The notes beneath the pieces are model-generated. The model was given only the letters and a program-made list of their open reading frames with translations. It did not search any database and was not told where the DNA came from. Position numbers and translations under genes: made by a program. Shown here one piece after another: positions 28,140 through 40,321 of a DNA stretch of 64,000 nucleotides. The stretch is from Branchinecta lynchi. Lineage: Eukaryota > Arthropoda > Branchiopoda > Anostraca > Branchinectidae. Within the stretch, counting starts at the first letter, position 1. Each line of letters starts with the position of its first letter. The stretch covers positions 720,561 through 784,560 of the forward strand of contig JAKZAP010000003.1 in the NCBI GenBank assembly GCA_023053575.1, read 5' to 3'.

Positions 28140-29313
28140 GTCGTGACTGCAAAATACTTGGAAGAAGGTTTATTCAGTAGTATAAAAAAAAAATGGAGCA
28201 AAATAGATATTCAAATATTCCTGTTAATTTCCTTCTCTTTCTTCTTTGAGAAATTTCGTTGTTCACAAATGACACCCAGTGATAAAAAAAAAAGTAAGAA
28301 AGAAGACAAGGTAGGGAAAAACTAAGAGAGTTTGTTCAAATGAATATACCTTTTCTGTACGATAGAGATAGAAGGCTATGCTTCTTTGACAACTTTTTTT
28401 TTTCCAAATTTTGGACTATCTTGGTTTTTGTTTTTTAACCTTGAGAAGAGTAAAATGGGATTGGTAAATTAAGAACCTAACACCTGTTAAGAATTTTCAG
28501 GTTCCTTTTGACACAAATAATAAAATCAGAGTCATTAAATCTTGTTGTTTTATTTTCTGTTCTATCCATTGTCATGCTTTATATGATAAGGAAAGTAATG
28601 CTAAACTATTCTAATACTTCTATTTAATAGCTTTGCTTTTGATCAATCTTTGAGGTTGTCTTCAAATTGGAAGGTCTCTTCTAAAATTGTGTTTTTGGTC
28701 ACCGGTCATGGTGACCGGTTAAGCTGTTTAACATTAAATTTGAGCAAAAACTAAATATATCATTTTGCTTAATAAATTTAATCTTTTTTTTAGCACTAAT
28801 CTTGTCTAATGGATAAATTCCAAAACCTGTATCTTCAGTATCTGCCATCATTTTTTATTTTTCTTCATTTCCTCAAACGTTGAATGTCAAACTTGGGGAG
28901 CTAGTTCAAAGTGTGCCTGGAAGGTGGATGAAATGGTGACCGGATCACATGAGTAGAAAAACACTAATTAAGCAAACGGTGAACTTAATATGGCATTTGA
29001 AAATGGAAATTAAGTAACCGCAAAGCTAAAGTTGCATTTTTGGGGGTGTAGTCCGGGATACTCTTGTTTTAGATGTTGCTTCACCCCAAGTTGACTGCGA
29101 ATCATTTTTGACGGTGCAAAAAGGATAAGTCAGCTACATTTTATTAGAGCTATATTTTGGCCCTTCTTGGCAAGGGTCCTCTTCAGCCTCAAGCTGGAAA
29201 ATGAACTTCTGTTGTAGTTGTTTAGTTATAAAAGTACAGTAGGCCTATGTATACCATTTTATTTGTCCATTCCACATACTGTACTTTCATGACTAAAATA
29301 AAAGTATATCAAC
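28140..29313. other. Non-coding intronic or upstream sequence
   Basis: No gene is seen. A hammerhead-like motif copy lies at 29151-29187 (minus), and a GGTCACCGGTCATGGTGACC palindrome at about 28697. Confidence 0.4.
29151..29187 (-). other. Hammerhead-like motif copy 2
   Basis: On the minus strand: CTGAAGA, hairpin GGACCCTT..AAGGGCC, then AAAA where the hammerhead core would have GAAA. Confidence 0.25.
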
Positions 29314-31838
29314 TAGGGGTCGGCACCGTTTCTGTGTTTGGCTAAAACAGAAACGGTAAGAAACGGCAAATAAAAAACGGAACAGAAACAGAAACGGTGA
29401 TAAAAAAACGGAAAACCGTTTCTGTTTTTCTGTTTTTTTCCGGAATAACAGAAACGGACCGTTTTTTACAAAAAAATGGCCGTTTTAACAGGTATTTCTG
29501 TTTTTTTTCCTACTTCTTTAGGTTTATAAGATAACAGTAAGGCGACCATTTGGAGTGGTAAGGCAGCTCTTAGAAAGTGAATAGTGTGAGGGGGGGACTC
29601 ATGGAGGGTCTAAGGTTGTGAGAGAAGGTCGAGTATAAGGTGTGTAAGGTGAAGGAAAAAGGACTCTGCACCTGTCTAGTAAACTAAGCCTTTTTCTTAT
29701 ACCCATGGTCAAATGCTGGGGTATGCTGGAAGGGGTGAGTATGGACGTCATACGTATGTGTACCCCTTATGCCCCAGAAGGGTATCAGTCAGTACCCTTT
29801 AAAAACAAAAAAATTCAAGGTCAGAAATACCAAATTGTTTTAGTTCCCAAAGTACTGTATACTGATACCCCTATGCGGAAGAAGGGATACAACTACGTCT
29901 GAGAACCATGGTCACCCCTTTCAGCATGTCCCAGCGTTTGAGCAGGTGGTTCATTCAAGTGCCATATACCTATCACTTTTCGGTCGATCGGTCGGTCCAC
30001 TGTTCTCGAGTTGTTGTAGGACAATGAAACTTGGCTGGCATATCAGGGATTTGACCAAACTACTTGGGAATTGTCACTTCGACGATCCAACCACCGTTGG
30101 GCGAGTGGTGTGAGGGGGAATCCGAACTTTGTATAACTTTGGAACGGGTTATCGGATCTTAATGAAACTTGATATTTTGAACGACCTCTTGTCTCAGAGG
30201 TTCCATTTCAAGTACGGTTCGGATCCGATGAATGTGGGGGGAGGGGGGGGGAGTCGGAAGGGGAGACCGAAAAACTTGTGACATGCTTCAAGTTGAGCGA
30301 TCAGGACTAAACTTGGTGGGACAAACAAGCACAAGCCCTTGGTACATCATAGACAGAACTAGACCGGATTTTGACACTGTGGGGGGAGTTGGAAGGGGTT
30401 CCGGAATTCCGGTGATCCGGAGTTAAGCTACTCCCAGGTGGGCTAGGACGATGAAATTTGGCAGGCATATCAGAGACCCGACCAAAAACTTGGAAATAGT
30501 CAGTTCCCCGATCTGACCATCGTGGGGGAGTGGAGGGAGGAGGAATCCGGAATCCTGAGGTATATATAACTTTTGAACGGGTGATCGGATCTTAATGAAC
30601 CTTGATATTTGGATAGACCTCGTTTCTCGGATATCCCATTTCAAGTCCGGACCGGATCCGATGAATATGGGAAGGGAGGTGGAGAGGAGTACTGGAAATC
30701 TTGTGTCACGCATAGAGTGGAGTCATCGGGAAGAAACTTGGTGGGAAGAACAAGCATAAGAACTAGGTACACCCGTGACAGAACGGACCGGATTTGTGCA
30801 CTGTGGGGGGAGCTGGAGGGGGTCTGGAATTCGGGTGATCGCGAGTTAAGGTACTTCCAGATGTGCTAGAACGATGAAACTTGTCTGGAACATCAGAGAC
30901 TCGACAAGATTGGCTCACAAATCGTCACTTTCCAGATCCGACCATCCCTTAAAGTACAGAAATGAACTGCCAGCTCCCTTGAAGCGCGCACCTTAATAGC
31001 AAAGTGAAAAAATACTTTTGATCAAACTATCCATTTCATAATCCCCTGAGGGTCCATGATCATTTGCGCCAATAGTTTTGCTTAAAAATGAATTTCTAGC
31101 ACCCTTAAATTGCGCATCTTTACCGAAAAGGGAAAAAAACTTTTGAACATAGGAAAAGTTCGCTGGTTTTTTCTTGGTTGTATAATTACAGCTTTTGTAG
31201 AAAAGTTTCATCAGAAATGGGAGATTGAAGGCTTCAAACTTTCAGTACAAAACGATTCGTGCTTCCTATTGGTTGGATTTCAAAAAACGCGTCTTAACCG
31301 ACCAATGGAACGCGAGACTCTGTTTCGCAAAAATATTATTATACCAGCAAGAAATAGCCAGATTGACGTTTCCAGCAATTCACTGGCTCAGAATGGCTAT
31401 CAAAGGCCGATAATTTAGTCTGTTAGTCGGAAGTCCTATACCTCGTATTGTTAATTTTTGTTGTTATGCTTCCTCTAATGATGGTGTAAAAATATCCGTT
31501 TCGTCGGGTAGAGTGTAATCTCTCTATTCTGACTCACAAATCTTTCCTTCCGAAAAGTGGAAAATATCGGTAGATGGCGTAATCCGGCGGAAAAATAAAA
31601 TCGCTAGATTACGCCGGGAAGCCACGCGTAAGTCGTAACAAAAAACGGAAAGTTGGAAAAAACAGGTAAAATAAAAACAGAAACGGCTAAACGGTCATAT
31701 AAAAAACGAAACAGAAACAGAAACGGCATTAAAAGAACGGCTACCTGTTTTCTGTTTTTCTGTTATTTAAAAAAAAACAGAACAGAAAACGGTAGTAAAA
31801 AAAAACAGAAACAGAAACAGAAACGGTGCCGACCCCTA
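29314..31838. mobile_element. hAT-type non-autonomous element, copy 1 (2525 bp)
   Basis: Ends are TAGGGGTCGGCACCGTTTCT and AACGGTGCCGACCCCTA. The subterminal regions are packed with AGAAACGG repeats, as in many hAT elements. The flanks atatcaac and atgtcaaa agree at 6 of 8 positions. It has no transposase. The interior includes family B and the segment also found split at 22420/26850. It has the same orientation and structure as 53888-55931. Confidence 0.85.
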
Positions 31839-32023
31839 ATGTCAAACTACAGCAAAACTACACCGAAACTTCAGTGAAAAAACGCACCCTAGGTCTAACA
31901 GTTTTTGAAATGTTACAGGTGCTCTGTTTTAGTGATGAAAGTACAGTAGGTATACCATATGTGTACCACACACCGAAAATTCACTGAAAAAAACACAAGT
32001 CTAACAGTATTGAAATGTAATAG

Positions 32024-32274
32024 GTGCTCTGTTTGTCGCTGAGTCAACTATCCCCAACAAACACACCATCCTGTGGGGTAATGAAACTAAGCTGAAGGTT
32101 GACCATGAACTTCTGGTCACCAGTAGTGGAACAATCTGCAGATACTTGGCTCGTCAGTATCCTTCAAACCTATATGGCTCAACCATCATTGAAAGGACTG
32201 AGGTTGATCATTGGCTAACTTTCGCTGCTGGATTGCAGAGCATGCCTGAAGGACTGCCTGAAGCCATTAAACAG
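32024..32274 (+). CDS. EPRS: EPRS exon: GST-like N-terminal domain
   Basis: This is the first recognised exon of glutamyl-prolyl-tRNA synthetase, which attaches Glu and Pro to their tRNAs in the cytosolic multisynthetase complex. Acceptor aatag|GT, donor CAG|gtcagt. The frame starts at 32026 after 2 nt. The product reads 'ALFVAESTIPNKHTILWG...ICRYLARQYPSNLYGS...TEVDHWL', matching the GST-like domain (RYLAR, LYGS, E(I/V)DHWL). An upstream exon with the start codon is required (phase 1) but was not found. A broken duplicate lies at 27980-28137. Confidence 0.93.
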
Positions 32275-32344
32275 GTCAGTAACTTCTACCAGATAAATTG
32301 AACGCCATCTTGTGATTATACAATATATTATATGTCCTCACTTT

Positions 32345-32625
32345 CAGTCACAACGGTCTCAGAGGACACAACTTGAAACTGAGTGGTACAAAATTCCGAA
32401 AGCCATTGGAAAATGGAGCTTTAGAAACAAAATAGTAGAATATTGAAATAATCTGCTAGAAAGTGTTGTAAATGCCAAGAATATCAACCAATTCAAAGCA
32501 GGTGTCGACTACCACCTGGCTGAAATTCAGTTTAGTGCGTAAAGTATCCCAAGAAATTTATAGAGGCGAAGGCCTTATTATTGCAATTATATTATTATAT
32601 ATTATATTATAAACCCGGCTCTTAC
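32345..32625 (+). pseudogene. LINE ORF C-terminal fragment in EPRS intron
   Basis: One frame reads 'FRNKIVEY*NNLLESVVNAKNINQFKAGVD', a degraded form of the common LINE ending 'R.V..WNSLP..VV.A...N.FK..LD'. It is followed by a GGCGAAGGCCTT hairpin and an ATT-rich tail, typical of a LINE 3' end. Confidence 0.65.
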
Positions 32626-33319
32626 TGTTGTCTAGGTACGGAAGTTGGGATGAGAGGGGAGGGAGTGATGCAGATCATCTGGGGGCGAGTGTAAAGATAT
32701 GTGTGGACTAAATTCGCTAAATAGGGGATGAAGAAAGTAGTGCCTTCCCTGAGTTTTTAGTTTTATATATATTTTTTTTTTATATATTTTTTTTTGCCAT
32801 GTCCCTCGTGCTGCTTAGTAAAATCAATCGATCTATCTGTATAAGGGGGGATGCTTTTTCAAGGGAAAGAAAGTTGGAGGTGTTGGCAAGAAGTTAAGAA
32901 GTTCAGAGGCCAGAGTTAGACCCAACTTCACATGCACTGTGACACCAGAACTTATGGTACCCTGTGTCTCCCTCCCTGCCTACCACATCCCTCTGTCTAC
33001 CCCCTTAGAAATTCTACTACTTGAAATTCCACAAATATGAAACTAGAACACAGGATAAAGTTTAAAGTTCAGTATGTTGAGGATATTTTTGTGGACATTT
33101 GAAAACGTTCTTTTTCAACATCATCTGGATTGGATCCTTCATGCGATAGCCGTTTATTGTAACCTTGTTCTGCTGGTGTCTGTAGATTCGGAACATATTG
33201 GAACCGATACTGACTATACAGCTACACAGTCCTACATTTGAATAGTTTTTCCTTTTCTCAAATTATTATTTGAGGTTGATTTTAAACCAGTAGGCTATAG
33301 TAGATTTTCCCATTTGCAG

Positions 33320-33404
33320 TTGGATACAGCTTTATCTGGCAAGCAATATTTGGTTGGACAGGCGTTAACAATGGCTGATTTCGCTGTTTGGGGTGTCCTG
33401 TTCT
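33320..33404 (+). CDS. EPRS: EPRS exon: end of GST-like domain
   Basis: Acceptor tttgcag|TTG, donor T|gtaagt; 28 codons plus 1 nt. It reads LDTALSGKQYLVGQALTMADFAVWGVLF, the conserved 'YLVG..L(T/S)(M/L)AD...W' helix of the GST-C-like domain. It is in phase with the exons on both sides (codon-aligned start, phase-1 end). Confidence 0.93.
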
Positions 33405-33430
33405 GTAAGTATTTTACTAGATAGCCTAGG

Positions 33431-33603
33431 CTACACTGTACAAAAAATCTGTCAGTATTTGCTACTGGGATTAATTTTGTCTCTACTGAGATAAGATTAT
33501 TTCCTATTCGGACTAATCTTATCCCAGTAGAGATAAGATTAATCCAAATACCAAATACTGCAGTTACTTTAATACTTTCTCGGAGAAACTTTTTACAGTG
33601 TAG
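33431..33603. mobile_element. Palindromic MITE with CTACACTGTA ends
   Basis: CTACACTGTACAAAAA and TTTTTACAGTGTAG bound a hairpin built from GAGATAAGATTA/TAATCTTATC repeats. A partial relative is at 52993. No clear target duplication was seen. Confidence 0.7.
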
Positions 33604-34147
33604 ATAAATCTTGATTCAAGCAGGGACCCATAAATTTCCTGTAATGACTAGCCATTCAGGGGGCTAGTCAATAAGAGATTTCTGTTGCGCCCTTGACCGA
33701 GTGTCAGGTAGTTCGAGAAGTACCCATGGGGATAAAATACCCGACTATCCAGATAGGCAAAGTTGTTCGCAGCTGTTGTGCTGAATTAGGAATATTTCTC
33801 TATAATGGAATAGTTGGATATTTTGTCCTAGCTTAGGTACCTGGTGGCATGCTGGCAATTTTATCTATCTGAGCAAGAACGCCGATTCGACCCAAGCGGA
33901 ATTTTTGGAAACTAGCTGAGGCTCGGGCAACATAGAAGCATTGGAAATGACTGGCCCCCTGTAAGGAAACATTTCAGGAAATTTATGGGCCCCTGATTAA
34001 AGGGAGATTCCGTGCAGTGCTAAGAAAATACCCTCGAAAATGGAAAGTGAGAGATGCTCTAATTCGAGGGGGGCCAGAATCTCTCATCAGATTTTCGTTT
34101 TGTTTTACCCGCTCACAGGAACGGCCAAGTACAGAGATGAAAGACAG

Positions 34148-34441
34148 AGCGTGTTCCACTTTTCTACAAATAGTAACTATTAGTTACTATTTCCGTTCCA
34201 ACCTCACAAAAATTTACTACGCTGACCGTTCCAACCTTCTCAAAATAGAAACTATTTGCTTACCAGGCTCGGGACCGTAGTAAGCGTAGTAACTACGGAT
34301 CTCTGTAATGTAATTGGTCGGATTCGTCCGTGGTTTGAAATTCTGCGGGAAAATAGAAAAATCGTTCCAGCCTTGACGGCAAAAATCCGGAATTCGTGAC
34401 GTCATACGTAGTAACTACGGTAAGTAGGATGGAACACGCTC
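34148..34441. mobile_element. GAGCGTGTTCC-type MITE, copy 2, TSD ACA
   Basis: Ends are GAGCGTGTTCCAC and GATGGAACACGCTC. The 3-bp flanks aca (34145-34147, 34442-34444) are identical. Confidence 0.85.
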
Positions 34442-34763
34442 ACAATGTGTACAACAAAGAATAGAGAGAACGGAAGACCGTGATGTGCGGTTGTTATATC
34501 TGGAAGATGGTTGTATCGGTAGCTTGGGCGGGTTGTTAGGTAGGCGGTTTGTATGGTGGTAGTTGTACCGGGTTTACGATGACATAGATTTTTTTAAAAC
34601 AATTTAATTCATTTTAATTTAGTTTATTCATTAAAGATCTTGAAATCGGAATAATCCGACTAGTTGATTTTACGTCAACAGGTACACTCAAATTATAATA
34701 TTTGAAACTAAATACTATATATAGGTACAGCTAAACACTATGGCCCATAACTGGCCATTTGTC

Positions 34764-35361
34764 TATTCAATTCAATTCAATTCAATATAATCTAAAAAAC
34801 AGATAACGGACAAGCCGATGGGTCGTTTTTACGTCAATACATAACGTCATAACAGAACAATCTACAAGTATATACAATTTTGCGACATTTATACCGACAT
34901 CTTATGATAAATATGGTCAATATACAAATACATTAAATCAATCAGATATAAAATACAAATAACATAAAAATTAACGTTCAGAAGCGCTCTGAGTTATATA
35001 CACGAACAAACGAGGGGACGAAACTCTGAGCATACCTAGTTCGCAAAGCTACCACCGGCTCTAAACGAGGCACAGGATCGGCAGCACGAGGAAGACGAAT
35101 TCGGAAGGGGAGAAAATCAGGAGGGAGTATATCCCGGTGAGGTGGGTTTTGGACTATAGATGTACCGAACTTCATACAAAGTTGAAGTCGGCGGCATGAA
35201 AGGGTATCTAATTTATATTGCTTTAGGAGCTGAATGTATGGGACCTTTGGAGCTTTAGATGTAACCAGCAACGCTCTATACTGTATCCTCTCAAGCAAAT
35301 CCGACTGTTCCTGGGTTGACCAAAATAATGTAATTGTAAAAATAATGTAAATGTCTGTCAA
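34764..35361 (-). pseudogene. 5'-truncated LINE 3' end
   Basis: The minus frame at 34978-35361 encodes the LINE C-terminus ('LLERIQYRALLVTSKAP', 'CRRLQLCMKFGTSIVQNP', '..RYAQSFVPSFVRVYN'), related to the LINEs at 16227 and 42498. The 3' tail is a TTGAA pentanucleotide repeat at about 34764-34785. Confidence 0.85.
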
Positions 35362-35370
35362 TACAATTAC

Positions 35371-35833
35371 AATAGTTGCGTTTTTTGTCTATGGTTCGTG
35401 TTCCGTGTTCTGTGTTCACAGTTGTCTGGTTTAGGTAGAAAACGGTGTTTTGCTTACGCTGTTCCGTGTTTCGTGTTTTGTCGCTGTTCTGACGAAAACA
35501 CAAATTTAGGATCTTAAGCATGTCTTAAGCGGAAAATCTGTTAAATTGCAAATTATATTCCAAAACGACCATACTTTAGTATCCAGCTCCATCCTCCAAA
35601 CTTCTGCAATTCTTTCTTTTCTATCTGTGAATCTCTCTACAATGTTCTGTCTGAACAGTGATAAAACATGCTAGGAGAGCAAGTTCCGTGTTTTGCAAAA
35701 CAGACAGCGGAACAGAGAACAGAGAAAACAGAACAGCGTACAAAAACGGGAAAATGAGAAACAGCGTGACAAAAACGGGAATAAAAACAGAGAGAAAACA
35801 GCGAACAGAACAGAGACAAAAACTGCAGCTAAT
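35371..35833. mobile_element. Non-autonomous element rich in ACAGAACAGAG repeats (probable)
   Basis: The ends 'TAGTTGCGTTTTTTGTCT' and 'AGACAAAAACTGCAGCTA' are roughly inverted, with mirrored GTTC(T/C)GTGTT / AACAGAACAG arrays inside. A similar end occurs at about 15097. Boundaries are approximate. Confidence 0.5.
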
Positions 35834-36763
35834 GGTTAATATCACTTAATCTTCACAAGGCATATCCAGCAACATACTAGTACAAGTTCACAAAGACTGT
35901 GAGAGATTAAGACTCAGACTAAGAAAGGCATATGATCTTACATATTTGAAGTTCAATGGGCACATCAAACTACCCCAATCTCACTCTGTAACCACCTAGG
36001 AACAGTGCTTACCCCCTGGATCAGCAGCTTTTTCAACAGTTTCCTCTCTGTGATATTTCAAAGCGTAATTTTGTGGTCCAGTACATGCTCAATTTACTAG
36101 CTTGGACAGAGATAAAAGTTTCTTATAATACTTAGTAGATCTTTATTTTATGCATAAATCAGCTTGTATAATTCAGATTTGAATAGGTTATTTGTTTTTG
36201 AGTGATTTTCGTAGCTATTTTATTTTTTATAAGCTTATTGCATATTCTGGTACATTTTATAAAGCAAGCTAATAAAGCTTCACAAGACTATTCCACAAAG
36301 AAAAATTTTTCGTAGGCACTTTAAGCCATGGAACTTTTGATGAAACACTAGAACAATCGGGTAAACTGCATCTGCGGTTTGAAATTTGGTGACATCTCAA
36401 ATATGTCCTTTTATATCAAGCATTGCTGGGAGTTTTTTAATTTCCTGCCACGATATACCAGCTCCTAAGATTTGGATTGCCGAAATGCCAGAGAGGTAAA
36501 GACAAGGGATAACAAGAAAACGGCCGATTTTCGTAGCTCCTTCTAAAGGAAGTCGGAAATGTTTATTTGTGAAGCATTTAATACAAAGTAAAGCATTAGA
36601 AGTGTCCATTGAGCTTTAACTCCACAAGTGAAAAAGCGGACGACAGTACATGCTAAGGGCTGATAATCTCTCACGTCTTACCAAGGTCATACTTAGTTCT
36701 GAGAGAGTGGATGGTCAGACTCGTCTACGTGTATAGTGTAGGCTATACTCACATGCAGTCTGT

Positions 36764-37030
36764 TTTTGGGATCCTAAGACGTAAATGGAGGAATACCTAT
36801 GACATCGCAAAAGTTGTCCGTCTGTCCGCCCGTCCGTCTGTCAGCACGATAACTCTCGAAGGGAATGAGATATTTTGATGAAACTTGGTGTGAGGATTCT
36901 TTGGGCCAAGAGTAAGATTACGTTCGTATACGGGCTATGTATCCCTACATTTAGGGGTGGGGGAGGGGGTTTAAATTAAGGGGCAAATGAAATATTTTAA
37001 ACAAATGATGTGATTATGGGATAAGAAGAC
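36764..37030 (-). repeat. Repeat family A fragment
   Basis: It begins at the palindrome-derived 'TTTTTGGGATCCTAAGACGT' and runs through the GACGGAC/GTCCGTC block for about 265 bp. The tandem core is missing. Confidence 0.7.
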
Positions 37031-37139
37031 ATGTATAGTGTATGTAATTAGTGTCTGGCGATATTCAATACCGACAACAAAAGATCGATAAAAATTAACA
37101 AATACATTTATATATTATATATATAAAATAATCAACAGG

Positions 37140-37620
37140 CTAGAGAGATTTGGGGTGAAGAAATTTATTTTAAAGCGGGTCTAAAAAAAGGAAATTAAAC
37201 TAATGTTAAATATGAGGGCAGATAGCTTGCCACTCGGTGAAAGACGAAAGTATTTGGGAAGTGTTAGGGAGAAATCTGGTTCTTACTTTTGTCCAACGTG
37301 CGGTGAGGGAGATGAGGATCTAATTCATTTTATGTGTGGTTGTGATGAAGCTGAGGATCTGAGGGAGGAAATTTTTAAGGGATGGATTCATGGGAAGAAG
37401 TGGTTGTTAAATATTATGCGGAGTAGGGATTTTCTTAGTATAAGAAACCTGGCGAGGCTCCTCAGAGTGGCCAGTCTGCACAGGGAAAAGTGTTTTGAGT
37501 GGGGTTTAGTGTAGTAGTGTGACCGTTTATTTTTGTATTTACATGTTGTTATTTATGTGTGTTTGTGTGTAAAAGCCTTTGGGCTTTTAAGACAAATAAA
37601 TATCATATCAATATCAGATA
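37140..37620 (+). pseudogene. 5'-truncated LINE 3' end with zinc knuckle
   Basis: The frame at 37203-37514 encodes CPTCGEGDEDLIHFMCGC (CxxC...H...C), a typical LINE C-terminal knuckle. It is followed by the hairpin AAAGCCTTTGGGCTTTT and an AATAAATATCATATC tail repeat. Only the last ~100 codons remain. Confidence 0.8.
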
Positions 37621-38464
37621 TCGGAATGTAAATATCGACATCGAAAACGATATTGTACATTTAATGTGATAATCCAATGTAAGTTACATTTATACATGCG
37701 AAATGGAAGGAAATATATGTCGTAATTCAGCTTTTATTTGAGATGATGCAGAATATTTGTCAGGACAATTTGATTCTTACAGTTTGGGGAAACAAGACCA
37801 GGGGCGTCCCGACACCTTCCTGATGAGGGGGGTGCAGCTTCAGAAATTACCGGAGTTTTTGAGATTTTACCGGAATTTTTCGAGACTTTACCGGAATTTT
37901 TCGAGGTTTTACCGGAAATTCTCAGTAGCGATAATCTCTAATCTCTGCAGAAACTCTAGAATACTGTTGTGTTCTGACTTCGATTATGTATTGTAAACAA
38001 GAGCAAACAAAAAATGGCTCATTAACACTTAATACAAAATAAAAATCTGACATTCATCACACCCTACACGTTTACTAGTCGCGTTTTAACCATCTTCCGT
38101 TTGTCCACAACGCAACCTATTTCAGACTCATCAACCAGATCTGTTTCACATGCTATTAGTAGCAGACTTTCAAGACACTGGTCAGCCATCGTTGAAGGCA
38201 AGGTGGTCTTAAACAGCTTCATCTTGAAAAATTCGTTCCCCTTTTGCTGAGGTAATAGGGATTGTCTTGGCCAGCTTAAACGCTTTCCATACTAGTGGTA
38301 AGACGTCTTTCCGTTGACGAGAGACCTCGAATGTGTCTTAAAACTTCTTTTTTTTATTCGAGGCTCTCCCGGCAACTTTATCCATCATGTCGAAACAAAG
38401 CTAATTCGTTTTTGATGTCTTCTCGGTTCACCCGTGTCACCGGAAAGGATTTGAGAAAGCTGTC

Positions 38465-39530
38465 GACTCTTTTTGGATTTAGATTCAGCCGAATTCCGGT
38501 AGATTCTGTGGGGGTTAAACTCCGGTAGATTCCCCGAGACAAGTTCCGGTAGATTCCTTGTGAAAGATATCGCACAAATTCCGGCGAAATTCCGATAGAT
38601 TTCCTGAGCCAAATTCTGGTAGATTCCGTGGGGTAATTCTAGTAGATTCCGTGGGGTAAATTCCAGTAGATCCCTGAGACAAATTTCGGTAGATTCCTTA
38701 TGAAGATTTAGCGTAGATTCCATAAGAAAAATCCGGTAGGTTCCCTGAGCCGAATTCTGGTAGGTTTCGTTGGGTGAATTCCGGTAGATTCCCTCATACA
38801 AGTTCCGGTAGATTCCTTGTGAAAGATTTAGCGTAGATTCCATAAGCAAAATCTGGTAGGTTCCCTGAGCCCAATTCTGGTAGATTTCTTGGGATGAACT
38901 CCGGTAGATTCCCGAAGACGAGTTCCGGTAGATTCCTTGTGAAAAATTTCGCAAAAATTTCCTTAGATTTCTGAGAAGAGTTTCTGTAGATTCCTTGTGA
39001 AAGATTTTGCGCAAATTCCGGTAGATTCCCTGAGCCGAATTCTGGTAGATTCCGTGGGGTAAATTCGGGTAGATTCCCTGAGACAATTCCGGTAGATTCC
39101 TTATGAAAGATTTAGTGTAGATTCTATAAGCAAAATCTGGTAGGTTCCTGAGCCCAATTCTGGTAGATTTCATGGGGTGAATTCCGGTAGATTCCCGAAG
39201 ACAAGTTCTGGTAGATTCCTTGTGAAAGATTTCGCACAAATTCCGGTAGATTCCCTGAAACGAGTTCCGGTAGATTCCCTGAGCCGAATTTCGTAGATTC
39301 CGATTCCGAGGGGTAGATTCCGGTAGATTCCCTGAGACAAATTCCGGTAGATTCCATGAGCAAAATCCGGTAGATCCTCTCAGCCTCAGAGGGGTAAATT
39401 CCGGTAGATTCCTTGTGGAAAGATTTCGCACAAATTCCCGTACGAAGTTCGTAGATTCCGAGGGGTAAATTCCGGTAGATGCTTTCCGGTAGATTCCTTC
39501 TGAAAGATTTCACATAAATTCCTGTCCACG
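38465..39530. repeat. Minisatellite, CCGGTAGATTCC repeats
   Basis: More than 30 imperfect copies of a 25-40 bp unit 'AATTCCGGTAGATTCCxTGxG' form higher-order groups that alternate TTGTGAAAGATTTCGCAC and CCTGAGxCxAATTC spacers. Long minus-strand ORFs (348 aa) are by-products of a unit length often divisible by three. A related TTTTACCGGAATTTTTCGAG triplet is at 37845-37925. Confidence 0.92.
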
Positions 39531-40321
39531 GTCGGACGGCTGTATCTGAATATCAGATACCACGATAACTACAAAACCGACTTTAGACTGTGGTATCAGA
39601 CACCACGATAACTGCAAAATGGACTTCAGACCGTGGCATTAGATATCATGGTATCTGCAAAAAAAAAACAGGCTTTATTTCCTTCCCGACGCTGACCCAG
39701 AAGATTGACAGCCTGAAGAGGACCCTTGCAAGAAGGGCCGAAATATTGCTGATGAAGAATCGTAGCTGACGTACCCGTTGTAAACATTGTTTGAATATAT
39801 GTTTCAAAGTCAGCTTGGGCTCAAAGAATATTTATGTCATAGTAATTGCGACAAACAAAATGGCATGTTTTAGTTTTTTCTAGTTCTGTTCAGTACGAAC
39901 GTGATCACGGAAAATACTACTCTTTAGGTTGTTTCTACTCGTGTAGACGTGGGTTATCTTAGATTGTCAATTCCCTGGAAACATGATTTCCTTTTTTTTT
40001 CTTTCCTTTTTATTTGAGGGGGGGGGAGAGGGGGCAAGGGCGCCTCGTTGATGGAAGATCGTTTGTTAGTAGATTTTTCTTGTCAGTATGTCTTTATTCT
40101 TCTTTTCTTCTTCTTTGTTTCTCTCCTTCTTTGTTTCTCTCCTTCTTTTTTTTGATTTGTTTGTTTTGTTTCCTTTAAGAACACATGAGTGAAGAATAAG
40201 CCCCGCTATTGCCAAGCCTTATGTTTGACCTTATGGTGGGGCCATATAGAGTTAATGGTGTTTATTATCTTTATAAAAAAAAAACTGAAACTGGAACCTT
40301 ATTATCCTTCCTCTCCTATAG
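39531..40321. other. Intron sequence without a gene
   Basis: It holds a short duplicated 'TATCAGAxACCACGATAACT' motif at 39553-39620, a hammerhead-like motif at 39713, and a pyrimidine-rich stretch (40085-40170) before the EPRS acceptor. Confidence 0.5.
39713..39746 (+). other. Hammerhead-like motif copy 3
   Basis: CTGAAGA, hairpin GGACCCTT..AAGGGCC, GAAA, then TATTG and a second CTGATGA box. The spacing fits core-stem II-core of a hammerhead ribozyme, but I could not identify a convincing stem III or cleavage site. Confidence 0.3.

Noticed and set aside
38385..39513. Long minus-strand ORFs (348 and 129 codons) resembling a repetitive protein
   Set aside because: They are produced by the CCGGTAGATTCC minisatellite. 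There is no unique sequence or domain.
38465..39530. CRISPR-like regular repeats
   Set aside because: The units are variable and adjacent, with no unique spacers and no cas genes, in a eukaryotic genome.
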